A DNA stretch of 64,000 bases from Lachnospiraceae bacterium (GTDB lineage Bacteria > Bacillota > Clostridia > Lachnospirales > Lachnospiraceae): positions 1 to 64,000 of the forward strand of contig JAFQCK010000098.1 of the NCBI GenBank assembly GCA_017416465.1, in the 5' to 3' direction. Below, piece by piece: positions 16,634-25,236 of the stretch. The translations under genes were made by a program, and so were the position numbers. Within the stretch, counting starts at the first letter, position 1; each line of letters starts with the position of its first letter. Under the pieces are notes generated by a model. The model saw only the letters and a program-made list of their open reading frames with translations. It did no database searches and was not told where the DNA came from.

Positions 16634-17845
16634 TTATAATACAGGCTGAACAAGTCTTGGTCTGTATCCATTATCTTCAAGAGCTTTAATAATCTGCTCT
16701 TTATGTTCGTTACCAAATGACTCAAGAGTAATCTTAAGTTCAACTGCTGCATTTCTATTAATACTTACGAACTGATTATGCTCTAATTTTACTACATTTC
16801 CCTGCTCATTTGCAATAACATTTGAAACTTTTACTAATTCACCCGGTTTATCAGGAAGTAATACAGAAACTGTAAATATTCTTCCTCTTTCAATAAGTCC
16901 ATGCTGTAATGTAGAAGACATTGTAATAATGTCCATATTACCACCACTTAAGATTGATACAACCTTTTTACCTTTAAAATTAAGATGTTTTAATGCCGCA
17001 ACTGTTAAAAGTCCGGAATTCTCAACTACCATTTTATGATTTTCAACCATATCAAGAAAAGCTACGATTAATTCTTCATCTTCAATAGCTATTATATCAT
17101 CAATGTTCTTTTGTATGTAAGGAAAGATTTTAGAACCCGGTGTCTTTACTGCTGTACCATCAGCTATTGTACTTGCACTAGGAAGTGTTACAACCTTACC
17201 ATCTTTAAGTGAAGCTTTCATACAACTTGCTCCTGCCGGTTCAACACCTATAACTTTTACATTGGGATTAAGAAGCTTTGCAAGTGTACTAACACCTGTA
17301 GCAAGTCCGCCACCACCAATAGGAACTAATATATAGTCTACTGTCGGAAGTTCTTTGAATATCTCCATAGCAATCGTCCCCTGACCTGTTGCTACATCAA
17401 GATCATCAAATGGATGAATAAATGTAAGTCCTTCACTCTCTGCTAATTCATAAGCCTTAGCACAAGCTTCGTCATATACATCTCCGTATAAAACAACATT
17501 TGCACCATAGCTCTTAGTTCTATTAACCTTCATAAGAGGGGTTGTTGTTGGCATTACAATAGTAGCAGGAACTTTATATAATTTTGCTGCATATGCAACA
17601 CCTTGTGCATGATTACCTGCTGATGCAGTAATTAATCCTTTAGCTCTCTCCGCTTTAGAAAGAGTACTAATCTTATAATATGCTCCTCTAACCTTATATG
17701 CTCCTGTAAACTGCATATTCTCAGGTTTTAAATACACTTTGTTACCTGTCTGCTCGCTTAAACAGTCACTATATATTAATTTAGTTTTTAAAATTACTTT
17801 TTTTACAACCTCTGTTGCTTCTTCAAATTTTTCCAGTGTCATCAT
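16634..17845 (-). CDS. ilvA: Threonine ammonia-lyase with ACT domain
   Basis: This 403-residue PLP enzyme converts threonine to 2-oxobutyrate and ammonia. The PLP lysine is in FTGAYKVRGAY (about Lys51), the phosphate-binding glycine loop is VPIGGGGLATG (about 175-185), and SAGNHAQGVAYAA is the canonical serine/threonine dehydratase segment. The C-terminal 80 residues form one ACT-like domain starting at FTVSVLLPDKPGEL. Length and the single ACT-like domain fit the short form rather than the 500-residue biosynthetic enzyme with two regulatory repeats, so a catabolic (tdcB-like) role is possible. It lies 37 bases downstream of ftsY. Two adjacent ATG codons compete as start. Confidence 0.9.
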   Translation of the reverse strand: MMTLEKFEEATEVVKKVILKTKLIYSDCLSEQTGNKVYLKPENMQFTGAYKVRGAYYKISTLSKAERAKGLITASAGNHAQGVAYAAKLYKVPATIVMPTTTPLMKVNRTKSYGANVVLYGDVYDEACAKAYELAESEGLTFIHPFDDLDVATGQGTIAMEIFKELPTVDYILVPIGGGGLATGVSTLAKLLNPNVKVIGVEPAGASCMKASLKDGKVVTLPSASTIADGTAVKTPGSKIFPYIQKNIDDIIAIEDEELIVAFLDMVENHKMVVENSGLLTVAALKHLNFKGKKVVSILSGGNMDIITMSSTLQHGLIERGRIFTVSVLLPDKPGELVKVSNVIANEQGNVVKLEHNQFVSINRNAAVELKITLESFGNEHKEQIIKALEDNGYRPRLVQPVL

Positions 17846-17882
17846 GTCCTCATATTCCTTTCATACCGGAGCAAAATTATTA

Positions 17883-18824
17883 TTAATCTTGTTCTTTATT
17901 AACATCAAATAATGCGTCTACAAAACTATTTGCATCAAATTTCTGTAAATCTTCTATTTTTTCACCAATTCCAATATATTTAACCGGAATGTTTAATTCT
18001 GACTGAATAGCTACTGCTATACCACCCTTAGCTGTTCCGTCCATTTTTGTAAGAATTACACCTGTTATATCGGCACATTCCATAAACTGTTTAGCCTGTG
18101 CCAATGCGTTTTGTCCTGTAGTAGCATCTAAAACTATAAAGTTTTCTCTATGTGCGTCACCATATTCTTTCTCAACAATTCTGTCAATTTTCTTAAGCTC
18201 TTCCATAAGATTTTTCTTATTATGAAGTCGTCCTGCAGTATCACATATAAGAATATCAGCCTTACGTGCTTTTGAAGCCTGAATAGCATCAAATATAACT
18301 GCCCCCGGATCTGCGCCTTCCTGTTGTGCAATTATATCTGTTCCTGCTCTGTGTGCCCATTCCGTAAGCTGTTCGATAGCTGCTGCCCTAAAAGTATCCG
18401 CTGCTGCCATTATAACCTTATTTCCTTGATTTTTCAACTGTGAAGCAAGTTTTCCGACAGATGTCGTTTTTCCCACTCCATTAACACCTATCATAAGAAT
18501 GATAGATTTTTTATGCTCATACTCATAAGCATTTTCACCTATATCCATCTGTTCTTTAATACTGTCAATAAGAAGTTGTTTACACTGGGCAGGGTCTTTA
18601 ATTTTATTTTCTTTTACCTTAACCTTAAGATTTTCAATAATCTCATTCGTTGTGACAACTCCAATGTCACCCATAATTAAAATTTCTTCAATCTCTTCAT
18701 AAAAATCATCATCTATTTTTGAAAAACCACTAAAAATAGAATCAATTCCCGAAACTATATTATTTCTGGTCTTTGTAAGACCTGAAACAAGTCTTTTAAA
18801 AAAACCTTTCTTCTCTTCACTCAT
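17883..18824 (-). CDS. ftsY: Signal recognition particle receptor FtsY
   Basis: This 313-residue SRP-family GTPase docks SRP-ribosome complexes at the membrane. It has an N domain (about 20-95), then the NG GTPase core with P-loop GVNGVGKTTSVGKLA (near 113-127), the DTFRAAA motif, DTAGRLHNK, and TKMDGTAKGG near 260. The long acidic A domain of the E. coli protein is absent, as usual in Firmicutes; only a short basic amphipathic start (FFKRLVSGL) remains to contact membrane. It follows smc by 34 bases in the conserved rnc-smc-ftsY order. Start ATG has AAAGGA upstream. Confidence 0.96.
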   Translation of the reverse strand: MSEEKKGFFKRLVSGLTKTRNNIVSGIDSIFSGFSKIDDDFYEEIEEILIMGDIGVVTTNEIIENLKVKVKENKIKDPAQCKQLLIDSIKEQMDIGENAYEYEHKKSIILMIGVNGVGKTTSVGKLASQLKNQGNKVIMAAADTFRAAAIEQLTEWAHRAGTDIIAQQEGADPGAVIFDAIQASKARKADILICDTAGRLHNKKNLMEELKKIDRIVEKEYGDAHRENFIVLDATTGQNALAQAKQFMECADITGVILTKMDGTAKGGIAVAIQSELNIPVKYIGIGEKIEDLQKFDANSFVDALFDVNKEQD

Positions 18825-18858
18825 ATCTTTTTTTTCCTTTCTTCAATATCATATTCCT

Positions 18859-21800
18859 TTAATTTGTAAGTTCTGAATCTAACAAATCTACAGATACTAA
18901 AGTCGATACACCCTTCTCCTGCATTGTTATACCATATAATCTGTCCGCTGCTTCCATTGTTCCTTTTCTATGAGTAATAACAATAAACTGTGTATACTTT
19001 GTTAATTTGTGTAAATATTTTGCATATCTTGAAACGTTAGAATCATCAAGAGCTGCTTCTATTTCATCTAACAGACAGAATGGCGATGGTTTCAAGTTCT
19101 GAATTGCAAATAATAACGCTATTGCCGTAAGCGCTTTTTCTCCACCTGATAACTGCATCATATTCTGTAATTTTTTTCCCGGTGGCTGTGAAATAATTGT
19201 AATTCCCGCTTCAAGAATATCTTCTTCTTCATTAAGCTCAATTGTACCCTTTCCACCACCGAATAGTTCTTTAAATACTTTATCAAATTCTGCTCTTATT
19301 ATAGCAAATTTTTCAGTAAATTGCGCCCTCATTCCTTTATCAAGCTCACTGATAATTGTCAAAAGAGATTTTTCAGCCTCAACCAAATCATCATGCTGTG
19401 TCTTTAAGAACTGATATCTTTCATTTACCTCTTTAAATTCTTCAATAGCATTAACATTTACATCACCAAGTTCTTTTATCTTCGCCTTAAGTGATGATAT
19501 TGTCTTTTTAATTTCAGAAAGATTGTTATATTCTTCATTCTTAAGTTCTATTGCCATATTATATGTTAGTTCATATTCATTCCACATATAATTCATCTGA
19601 TTATCCTGCTGTTCTTCTAACTTTTCTTTCTGCGAATTTAATCTGAATATTTCTTTATCAAGCTGATTCATCTTCTCTGATAAAGCTTCACGTTTACTAA
19701 AGAAATCTTTGTGCTCTCTCTGCATCGAATCTTTTTCCTGATTAAATTTCTGTATCTCTTCGCTAAATCTATCAAATGTTTCTGTGGCATTTTTTATAGA
19801 TGCATTAAGACTTTCAATTTCTTTAAGTTTTTTATCTATAAATTTCCCCGAGTCTTTTGCATTTGAATTAATTGATACAAGCTCCTCATTCTGAGTCGCA
19901 ATCTCATTATCAATTCTTTTAATATTTTCGCTGATAAATGTAATTTTCTGATTCATTTCCATGAATTCAAGCTTCATTCCATCAACTTTTTCATTCTGAG
20001 CACTTTCTTTTTTCTTTTCCTCTTCTAATGAGATATTAAGTTCCTTAATCTTTTCTTCAAGAGCCTGATTTAAATCTTCATATGTCTTTAACTCATTATT
20101 TAACTCATTATTATTCTCTTTAATATCAGTAATTTGAATACCAATCTCAGAGCTTTCCTTTTTAAAATCTTCAAATGATGATTGTAATTCCTGTTGTTTT
20201 TCATTTGCCTGATTAAGATTTAATTTAACAGTATTCTGAAGAAGATACTGCTGTTGTAAAACAGCTTTAACCTTTTCAAGCTCATCATTAAGCTTCATAA
20301 GTTCTGCCTGATTAACTTTTATGTCTTCATCACATTTTTGTGATTTTTCTTTATTCAAAGAAATATTATTCTCTATCTCCTCTATTTCTCGTCTTCTTCC
20401 TAAAAGATTACTTGAATTCTTAAATGCACCACCTGACATTGAACCTCCTGCATTAAGAAGTTCTCCTTCAAGAGTAACAATTCTTAGTGTGTATCCATAT
20501 TTCCTTGCTAACACAAGTGCATTATCTATATGGTCTACAACCACAATTCTGCCTAACAAATACTTTGCAATAGCTTCATATTCTTTTTTAATATGAACCA
20601 AATCACAAGCTAATCCTAAAACACCTTTTTCAGATAAAACTTTTTCATTGCCAAAGCCTGTTCTGTTAGCAATACTGCTAAGCGGTAAAAATGTTGCTCT
20701 ACCAAATTTATTCTTCTTAAGATATTCTATAAGCTCTTTAGCAGTGTTTTCTGTATCTGTTACCACATTTTGAATACTACCACCAAGTGCTGTTTCAATG
20801 GCAATTTCATATTCCTTATCAACCTTAATGATATCAGCAACTACACCTATAACTCCTTTTTTGTTATCTTTAATCTCCATTATCTTACGAATACTGTTTC
20901 CATAACCTTCATATCTTTCAGTAATGTTTTTTAAAGATTCAAGTCTCGATTTATCTCTTTGATATTCAACTAAGAGTTCTTTTGATTTTTTCTCAAGTCC
21001 AGTTAAGTTCTCTGAACATTTGCTTATATTATCATTAATTTCATCTCTTACATTATTCAAATCGATTATCTGTGTATTAATCTTTTCAAATTCTTCATTT
21101 AAATCTTCAATAATTTTATTCTGCGAATCTTTATCACTTGAAAACTTAATAAGCTTTGAATTAATTTCTGCTCTTCTAATGTTAATCTGCTCAAGCATCG
21201 TATCATATCTTTGAATTTTAGACTTGATAGCTGATTTTTGATTCAAAAGTTCAATTATCTCATTCTTGGCTTCTTCTATTTCTGATATAATTGCTTCAAT
21301 ACTATCTGTTATTACAGCAAGCTTATCGTACTCACCTTTTCGTATATTATCAGCATTTTTCAAAGTATCTGAAAGATTTTGCTTTTCTTTAATAAAACCT
21401 TCTTTTTCTTTGTTAAGCTCTTCAATTCTTTTATTAATCTGTTCAATTCTTTCTTTTATATGAGAATCTGATTGCTTTGCAGAATTAATCTGCTCGTTGA
21501 TAAGATTTATCTCACCTGAATATTTTTCCTTTACAAGCTCAATCTTATTTAATTCATTTTTCTTTTCATCAATTTTTATAGTTATTGTTTCAATCTTATT
21601 TTCAAGCTGTTCATACTCACTCTTGGTCTTGTCGAAAATTTCATTTGTCTCTTTATAATCATTATCCGCGATAGCTTTCTTTTCTTCTATTCCGGCAATT
21701 TTTTCTTTTACATTTTCCACTTCAAGTAAAAACATATTAATATCATTTGTTTTTAATTCATCTTTAAGTTTTAAATATATCTTTGCTTTTTCAGATTGAT

Positions 21801-22419
21801 TTTCGAGTGGTTTAACCTGTTTTTCAAGCTCCGTAAGTATATCATTTACTCTGACAAGATTAGCCTGCTCATCTTCTAATTTCTTCTGAGTCATAGCTTT
21901 TCTTCTTTTATATTTTACAATACCTGCCGCCTCATCGAATAATTCTCTTCTTTCCTCAGGCTTACCTGAAAGAATTTTATCAATCTGACCCTGTCCGATA
22001 ATTGAATAACCTTCTTTACCAATACCGGTATCATAAAACAATTCATTAATATCTTTAAGACGGCAAACTGTACCATTTAAAAGATATTCACTTTCTCCTG
22101 ACCTGAAAAGTCTTCTTGATACAGTAACTTCATCAAAATCAATTGCCAAAGAATGGTCAGAATTATCTAATGTAATTGCAACATAAGCATATCCGAGAGG
22201 TTTTCTATTCTCAGTTCCTGCAAATATTACATCTTCCATCTTTGCACCACGAAGCTGTTTAATTCTCTGTTCACCGAGAACCCATCTTACCGCATCTGCT
22301 ACGTTACTTTTTCCACTTCCATTCGGACCTACAATACCAGTTATTCCATTATGAAATTCAAAATTTATTTTATTGGCAAAGGATTTAAATCCTTGCACCT
22401 CTATACTTTTTAAATACAT
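18859..22419 (-). CDS. smc: Chromosome condensation ATPase SMC
   Basis: This full-length protein of 1186 residues is the core of the SMC-ScpAB complex for chromosome compaction and segregation. The N-terminal head has Walker A GPNGSGKSNVADA (about 32-44). Two long coiled coils (about 170-500 and 665-1000) flank a hinge near 510-660 with the usual Gly-rich pattern (GVIGVVADII, NAGGSMSGGA). The C-terminal head has the signature LSGGEKALTAIALLFA and Walker B CLLDEIEAALDD. The ATG lies inside the 3' end of rnc (10-base overlap) with AAGAGG upstream, so the two are probably translationally coupled. Confidence 0.97.
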   Translation of the reverse strand: MYLKSIEVQGFKSFANKINFEFHNGITGIVGPNGSGKSNVADAVRWVLGEQRIKQLRGAKMEDVIFAGTENRKPLGYAYVAITLDNSDHSLAIDFDEVTVSRRLFRSGESEYLLNGTVCRLKDINELFYDTGIGKEGYSIIGQGQIDKILSGKPEERRELFDEAAGIVKYKRRKAMTQKKLEDEQANLVRVNDILTELEKQVKPLENQSEKAKIYLKLKDELKTNDINMFLLEVENVKEKIAGIEEKKAIADNDYKETNEIFDKTKSEYEQLENKIETITIKIDEKKNELNKIELVKEKYSGEINLINEQINSAKQSDSHIKERIEQINKRIEELNKEKEGFIKEKQNLSDTLKNADNIRKGEYDKLAVITDSIEAIISEIEEAKNEIIELLNQKSAIKSKIQRYDTMLEQINIRRAEINSKLIKFSSDKDSQNKIIEDLNEEFEKINTQIIDLNNVRDEINDNISKCSENLTGLEKKSKELLVEYQRDKSRLESLKNITERYEGYGNSIRKIMEIKDNKKGVIGVVADIIKVDKEYEIAIETALGGSIQNVVTDTENTAKELIEYLKKNKFGRATFLPLSSIANRTGFGNEKVLSEKGVLGLACDLVHIKKEYEAIAKYLLGRIVVVDHIDNALVLARKYGYTLRIVTLEGELLNAGGSMSGGAFKNSSNLLGRRREIEEIENNISLNKEKSQKCDEDIKVNQAELMKLNDELEKVKAVLQQQYLLQNTVKLNLNQANEKQQELQSSFEDFKKESSEIGIQITDIKENNNELNNELKTYEDLNQALEEKIKELNISLEEEKKKESAQNEKVDGMKLEFMEMNQKITFISENIKRIDNEIATQNEELVSINSNAKDSGKFIDKKLKEIESLNASIKNATETFDRFSEEIQKFNQEKDSMQREHKDFFSKREALSEKMNQLDKEIFRLNSQKEKLEEQQDNQMNYMWNEYELTYNMAIELKNEEYNNLSEIKKTISSLKAKIKELGDVNVNAIEEFKEVNERYQFLKTQHDDLVEAEKSLLTIISELDKGMRAQFTEKFAIIRAEFDKVFKELFGGGKGTIELNEEEDILEAGITIISQPPGKKLQNMMQLSGGEKALTAIALLFAIQNLKPSPFCLLDEIEAALDDSNVSRYAKYLHKLTKYTQFIVITHRKGTMEAADRLYGITMQEKGVSTLVSVDLLDSELTN

Positions 22420-23105
22420 TTTGTACCTCTTATCTTTTTAAGTGCAATAAATGCTGCTTCTTGTTCTGCTGCCTTTTTAGTTCTTCCGATTCCGTTACCG
22501 ATTACCTTATCATCTAATTTACATACCACTTCATATATCTTGTCATGAGCAGGGCCTTTTTCAGATACAATTTCATAAGAAAGTGTACCTAATTTGTTCT
22601 TCTGAACAATTTCCTGCAACATACTTTTACTGTCGTTATACAGTAGTTTTTCATCTATGTTTACCATAACAAATTTTCGTACAAAATTTTTCGCAGGCTC
22701 CATTCCACCATCTAAATAAATCGCACCTATCAATGCCTCTACTGCATCAGATGTAATAGAGGCACGTTCTCTGCCACCTGTTATCTCTTCTCCTCTTCCG
22801 AGCATAAGACAATCATTTATTCCTAAAGTCTTAGCAATATTCGCTAACGGATTCTCACTTACAAGACTAGCCCTAAGCTTAGTAAGCTCTCCTTCCGGTT
22901 TATCAGGATATGTATCATATAAATATTCACTCGATAATAATTCCAATACCGCATCTCCCAAAAACTCAAGTCTCTCGTTGGAATTAGTTTTTTTCATTTT
23001 ATGGTCGTTTGCATATGAACTGTGAGTCATAGCCATATTAAGCAGACTTATATTGTTAAATCTGTAATCTATTTTTCTCTGAATATCATCAAAATTTTGT
23101 TTCAT
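22410..23105 (-). CDS. rnc: Ribonuclease III
   Basis: This protein of about 231 residues processes rRNA precursors and other double-stranded RNA. The RNase III signature NERLEFLGDAVLEL is intact, as is the second acidic site region (SDAVEALIGAIYLDGG). A double-stranded RNA-binding domain occupies the last 70 residues (KTKLGT-type start, ending GRTKKAAEQEAAF). I chose the second in-frame ATG, at 23105, because GAGGAAAGAT sits just before it; an ATG at 23117 overlaps that ribosome site. A long hairpin lies directly upstream in the same transcript (23141-23280), which suggests autoregulation by cleavage of its own leader, as known for rnc in E. coli. Confidence 0.95.
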   Translation of the reverse strand: MKQNFDDIQRKIDYRFNNISLLNMAMTHSSYANDHKMKKTNSNERLEFLGDAVLELLSSEYLYDTYPDKPEGELTKLRASLVSENPLANIAKTLGINDCLMLGRGEEITGGRERASITSDAVEALIGAIYLDGGMEPAKNFVRKFVMVNIDEKLLYNDSKSMLQEIVQKNKLGTLSYEIVSEKGPAHDKIYEVVCKLDDKVIGNGIGRTKKAAEQEAAFIALKKIRGTKCI

Positions 23106-23140
23106 ATCTTTCCTCATAAAAAATTCTATTATCTATATAT

Positions 23141-23280
23141 ATTTATACAAATTAGCAAAGCATTGCAGGCACGTTTGCACTGCATGCTCCTCGTAGTGGT
23201 ACATAAGGTTCCAAAATACGGCACCTAAGTACCAACGGTCGCATAAGCACCTGCAAATTGCTTTATTAATTTGTATAAAT
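23141..23280 (-). repeat. Long palindrome in the rnc leader (about 27 bp outer stem)
   Basis: The outer arms 23141-23169 and 23250-23280 pair as 14 perfect bases (ATTTATACAAATTA), a 2-base mismatch, AAAGCA, a 2-base bulge, then TTGCAGG. Inside, GGTAC-TA-GGT-CC (about 23198-23212) pairs with 23220-23233. The strand-symmetric design and closeness to the RNase III start make an RNA structure or a palindromic repeat element the best readings. It is not a tRNA or an intrinsic terminator, as no T-run follows it. Confidence 0.7.
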
Positions 23281-23485
23281 TATTTAAAATTTCACAATTT
23301 TGATTTATAAGAATATACTCTTTTTTATCTTACCTAGACATATTAACTATACAATGTAGCTTTATATTAAGCTAAGATAGCATGAATTGCATTTGCTATA
23401 GATTATTATGCTTTTTTAATATTATATCATTTTTTGTGTTATTTGATTTTTTATAATAGCTTTTTATGGACTTTATTTAGTTGCG

Positions 23486-23640
23486 GAGAATATTAGTTTT
23501 TCTTAGTGGTTTGTTCAAGCACCAGTAATGTGCTGACACGATGTCAGCACAAGGCGTATCTGAGCCACGATGGCGAATATACGCCGATTACGTCATCTTT
23601 AGAATATCTCGATACAAAGCACTTAGAAAAACTTATATTT
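23486..23640. repeat. Second large branched palindrome between rnc and acpP
   Basis: Arms 23489-23514 (AATATTAGTTTTTCTTAGTG...) and 23612-23639 are imperfect reverse complements over about 26 bases. The interior holds a perfect 9-bp hairpin GTGCTGACA-CGA-TGTCAGCAC (about 23530-23550) and a second stem GGCGTAT / ATACGCC (about 23553-23585), giving a cloverleaf-like outline. It contains no gene. This is probably a mobile or repetitive palindromic element. Confidence 0.65.
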
Positions 23641-23668
23641 GGAGCATTAAATAAAGTACATAAAAAGA

Positions 23669-23708
23669 CTATATAAAACTATATAAAACTATATAAAACT
23701 ATATAAAA
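23669..23708. repeat. Short tandem repeat, four 10-base units
   Basis: ACTATATAAA is repeated head to tail about four times with no interruption. It lies in the acpP-rnc gap between the palindrome and the acpP terminator. No coding potential is seen. Confidence 0.8.
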
Positions 23709-23748
23709 ATTCATTCAAAAAAAGTACTTTCTTATAAATCAAAATAAA

Positions 23749-23793
23749 GTGAAAAACAAAGAATTCATGCGAAGCCGATTCTTCATTTTTCAC
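23749..23793 (-). terminator. Probable terminator after acpP
   Basis: GTGAAAAA and AAGAAT pair with ATTCTT and TTTTTCAC across a central GC-containing loop. On the minus strand the stem is followed by TTTATTTTG. It lies 29 bases past the acpP stop. Confidence 0.65.
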
Positions 23794-23821
23794 TTGCATA
23801 TTTCTGGCTTTTTATTTTTAA

Positions 23822-24052
23822 TTAGTTTATTGCATTTTTAATCTGCTCTACTGCATCAGCAACTGTTGAGATTGATTCTGCTGCATCATCACCGATTTCA
23901 ATGTCAAACTCTTCTTCAATTCCCATAATAATCTGGTAAACATCTAATGAATCTGCGCCTAAGTCATCAATAAATGTTGACTCCATTGTAACCTCACTCG
24001 CATCAATATTTAAAACATCCGCAATAATTGCCTGAATTTTTTCAAATTCCAT
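23822..24052 (-). CDS. acpP: Acyl carrier protein
   Basis: This acidic 76-residue carrier for fatty-acid synthesis has the phosphopantetheine site [12 protein letters not shown], with the serine in the DSL motif. Helices fit the family ([16 protein letters not shown]). Its length is standard when the ATG at 24052 is used; it is preceded by AGAAAGGTG, while an upstream GTG at 24064 overlaps that site and is rejected. It follows plsX by 28 bases, the usual order for membrane-lipid genes. Confidence 0.95.
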   Translation of the reverse strand: MEFEKIQAIIADVLNIDASEVTMESTFIDDLGADSLDVYQIIMGIEEEFDIEIGDDAAESISTVADAVEQIKNAIN

Positions 24053-24080
24053 AATTTTACACACCTTTCTATAAATTTAA

Positions 24081-25115
24081 TTAGTTTTGCTCAATCAATA
24101 ATTTTTCTTTTATTTTCTCATTGATTTTTTCTTTTTTGAAGCTTACACACTGAATTATTGAATTCTTAACTTCATTAGCTGTAGAATTACCATGTGTCTT
24201 AACAACTAAACCATTAAGTCCTAATAGTGGTGCTCCACCATATTCTTCAGTATTAAATGACTTAAGAGTTTTCTTAAGTGCCGGCTTAATCAAAATTGCT
24301 CCTATTTTTGTCTTTAAAGATGACATAAGACTCTCTTTTATCTTACCAAGCATTACTGAACCAATTCCTTCGTACAGCTTAAGGATAACATTACCTGTAA
24401 ATGCCTCGCACACAATTACATCTGCATATCCCGAAGGAATATCTCTCGCCTCAATACTACCAATAAAATTAATATCCGTACAATTTTTAAGTAAAGGCAT
24501 TGTTTCTTTAACCAATGCATTACCTTTCTCTTCTTCTGCACCAATATTAACTAATGCAACTCTAGGATTCTTTATCCCTACAACATGTTCCATATAAACC
24601 GAGCCCATTTTAGCAAACTGCAATAAATGTGTCGCTCTCGCGTCTACATTCGCACCACAGTCAATCAAAAGTGCCACTCCATCTTTAGTCGGAATGAGAG
24701 GCGCCAAAGGTGGTCTTTCAATACCTTTTATTCTTCCAACAATTAACTGTCCACCAACTAAAACTGCACCGGAACTTCCTGCTGACACAAATGCATCAGC
24801 CTGTTTATTTTTAACAAGATTCATAGCAACTACTATTGAAGAATCTTTCTTCTTTCTTATAGCCGCTACAGGAGGTTCTTCTGTTGCTATAACTTCTGTT
24901 GCATTTACAACCGAAACTCTCATCTTATCATACTCGTATTTATCTAACTCTTTATTGATATCTTCTTCTATACCAACAAGAATTACCTTAATGTCATCTC
25001 GGGCATTGATTGCTTCAATACCTCCTTTTACTATCTCCATAGGTGCATTATCCCCACCCATTGCATCAAGTGCAACAACAGTAAAATCTTTTTCCAAAGT
25101 TAAATAACCTAGCAA
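24081..25115 (-). CDS. plsX: Phosphate acyltransferase PlsX
   Basis: This protein of about 344 residues converts acyl-ACP to acyl-phosphate, the first step of phospholipid synthesis in most bacteria. The family start ALDAMGGDNAP is seen near residue 15, followed by TEVIATEEPPVAAIRKKKDSS and ALLIDCGANVDA, all standard. No ATG precedes DAMGGD, so the start is TTG: 25115 is taken here, and TTG at 25097 (behind AGG) is an equal candidate. Normally rpmF is directly upstream; here a 4.9-kb flagellin gene intervenes. Confidence 0.93.
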   Translation of the reverse strand: MLGYLTLEKDFTVVALDAMGGDNAPMEIVKGGIEAINARDDIKVILVGIEEDINKELDKYEYDKMRVSVVNATEVIATEEPPVAAIRKKKDSSIVVAMNLVKNKQADAFVSAGSSGAVLVGGQLIVGRIKGIERPPLAPLIPTKDGVALLIDCGANVDARATHLLQFAKMGSVYMEHVVGIKNPRVALVNIGAEEEKGNALVKETMPLLKNCTDINFIGSIEARDIPSGYADVIVCEAFTGNVILKLYEGIGSVMLGKIKESLMSSLKTKIGAILIKPALKKTLKSFNTEEYGGAPLLGLNGLVVKTHGNSTANEVKNSIIQCVSFKKEKINEKIKEKLLIEQN

Positions 25116-25236
25116 AAAAGCTACCCAATTTCGATAAAGGAATCTCCGGGTCCATAACTTTATTTTCCTTTATCACAAATCACCTACATAATATACTAGA
25201 TAGATAAACAAAAATCAATACATATTTTCTAAACTT

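Noticed and set aside
23141..23280. Possible tRNA or structured small RNA gene
   Set aside because: No D-loop or T-loop signature; the arms are too long and the loops do not fit a tRNA.
23669..23708. Tandem TATA-like units as multiple promoters
   Set aside because: No -35 boxes at proper spacing, and the units follow the acpP terminator region without a gene start nearby.
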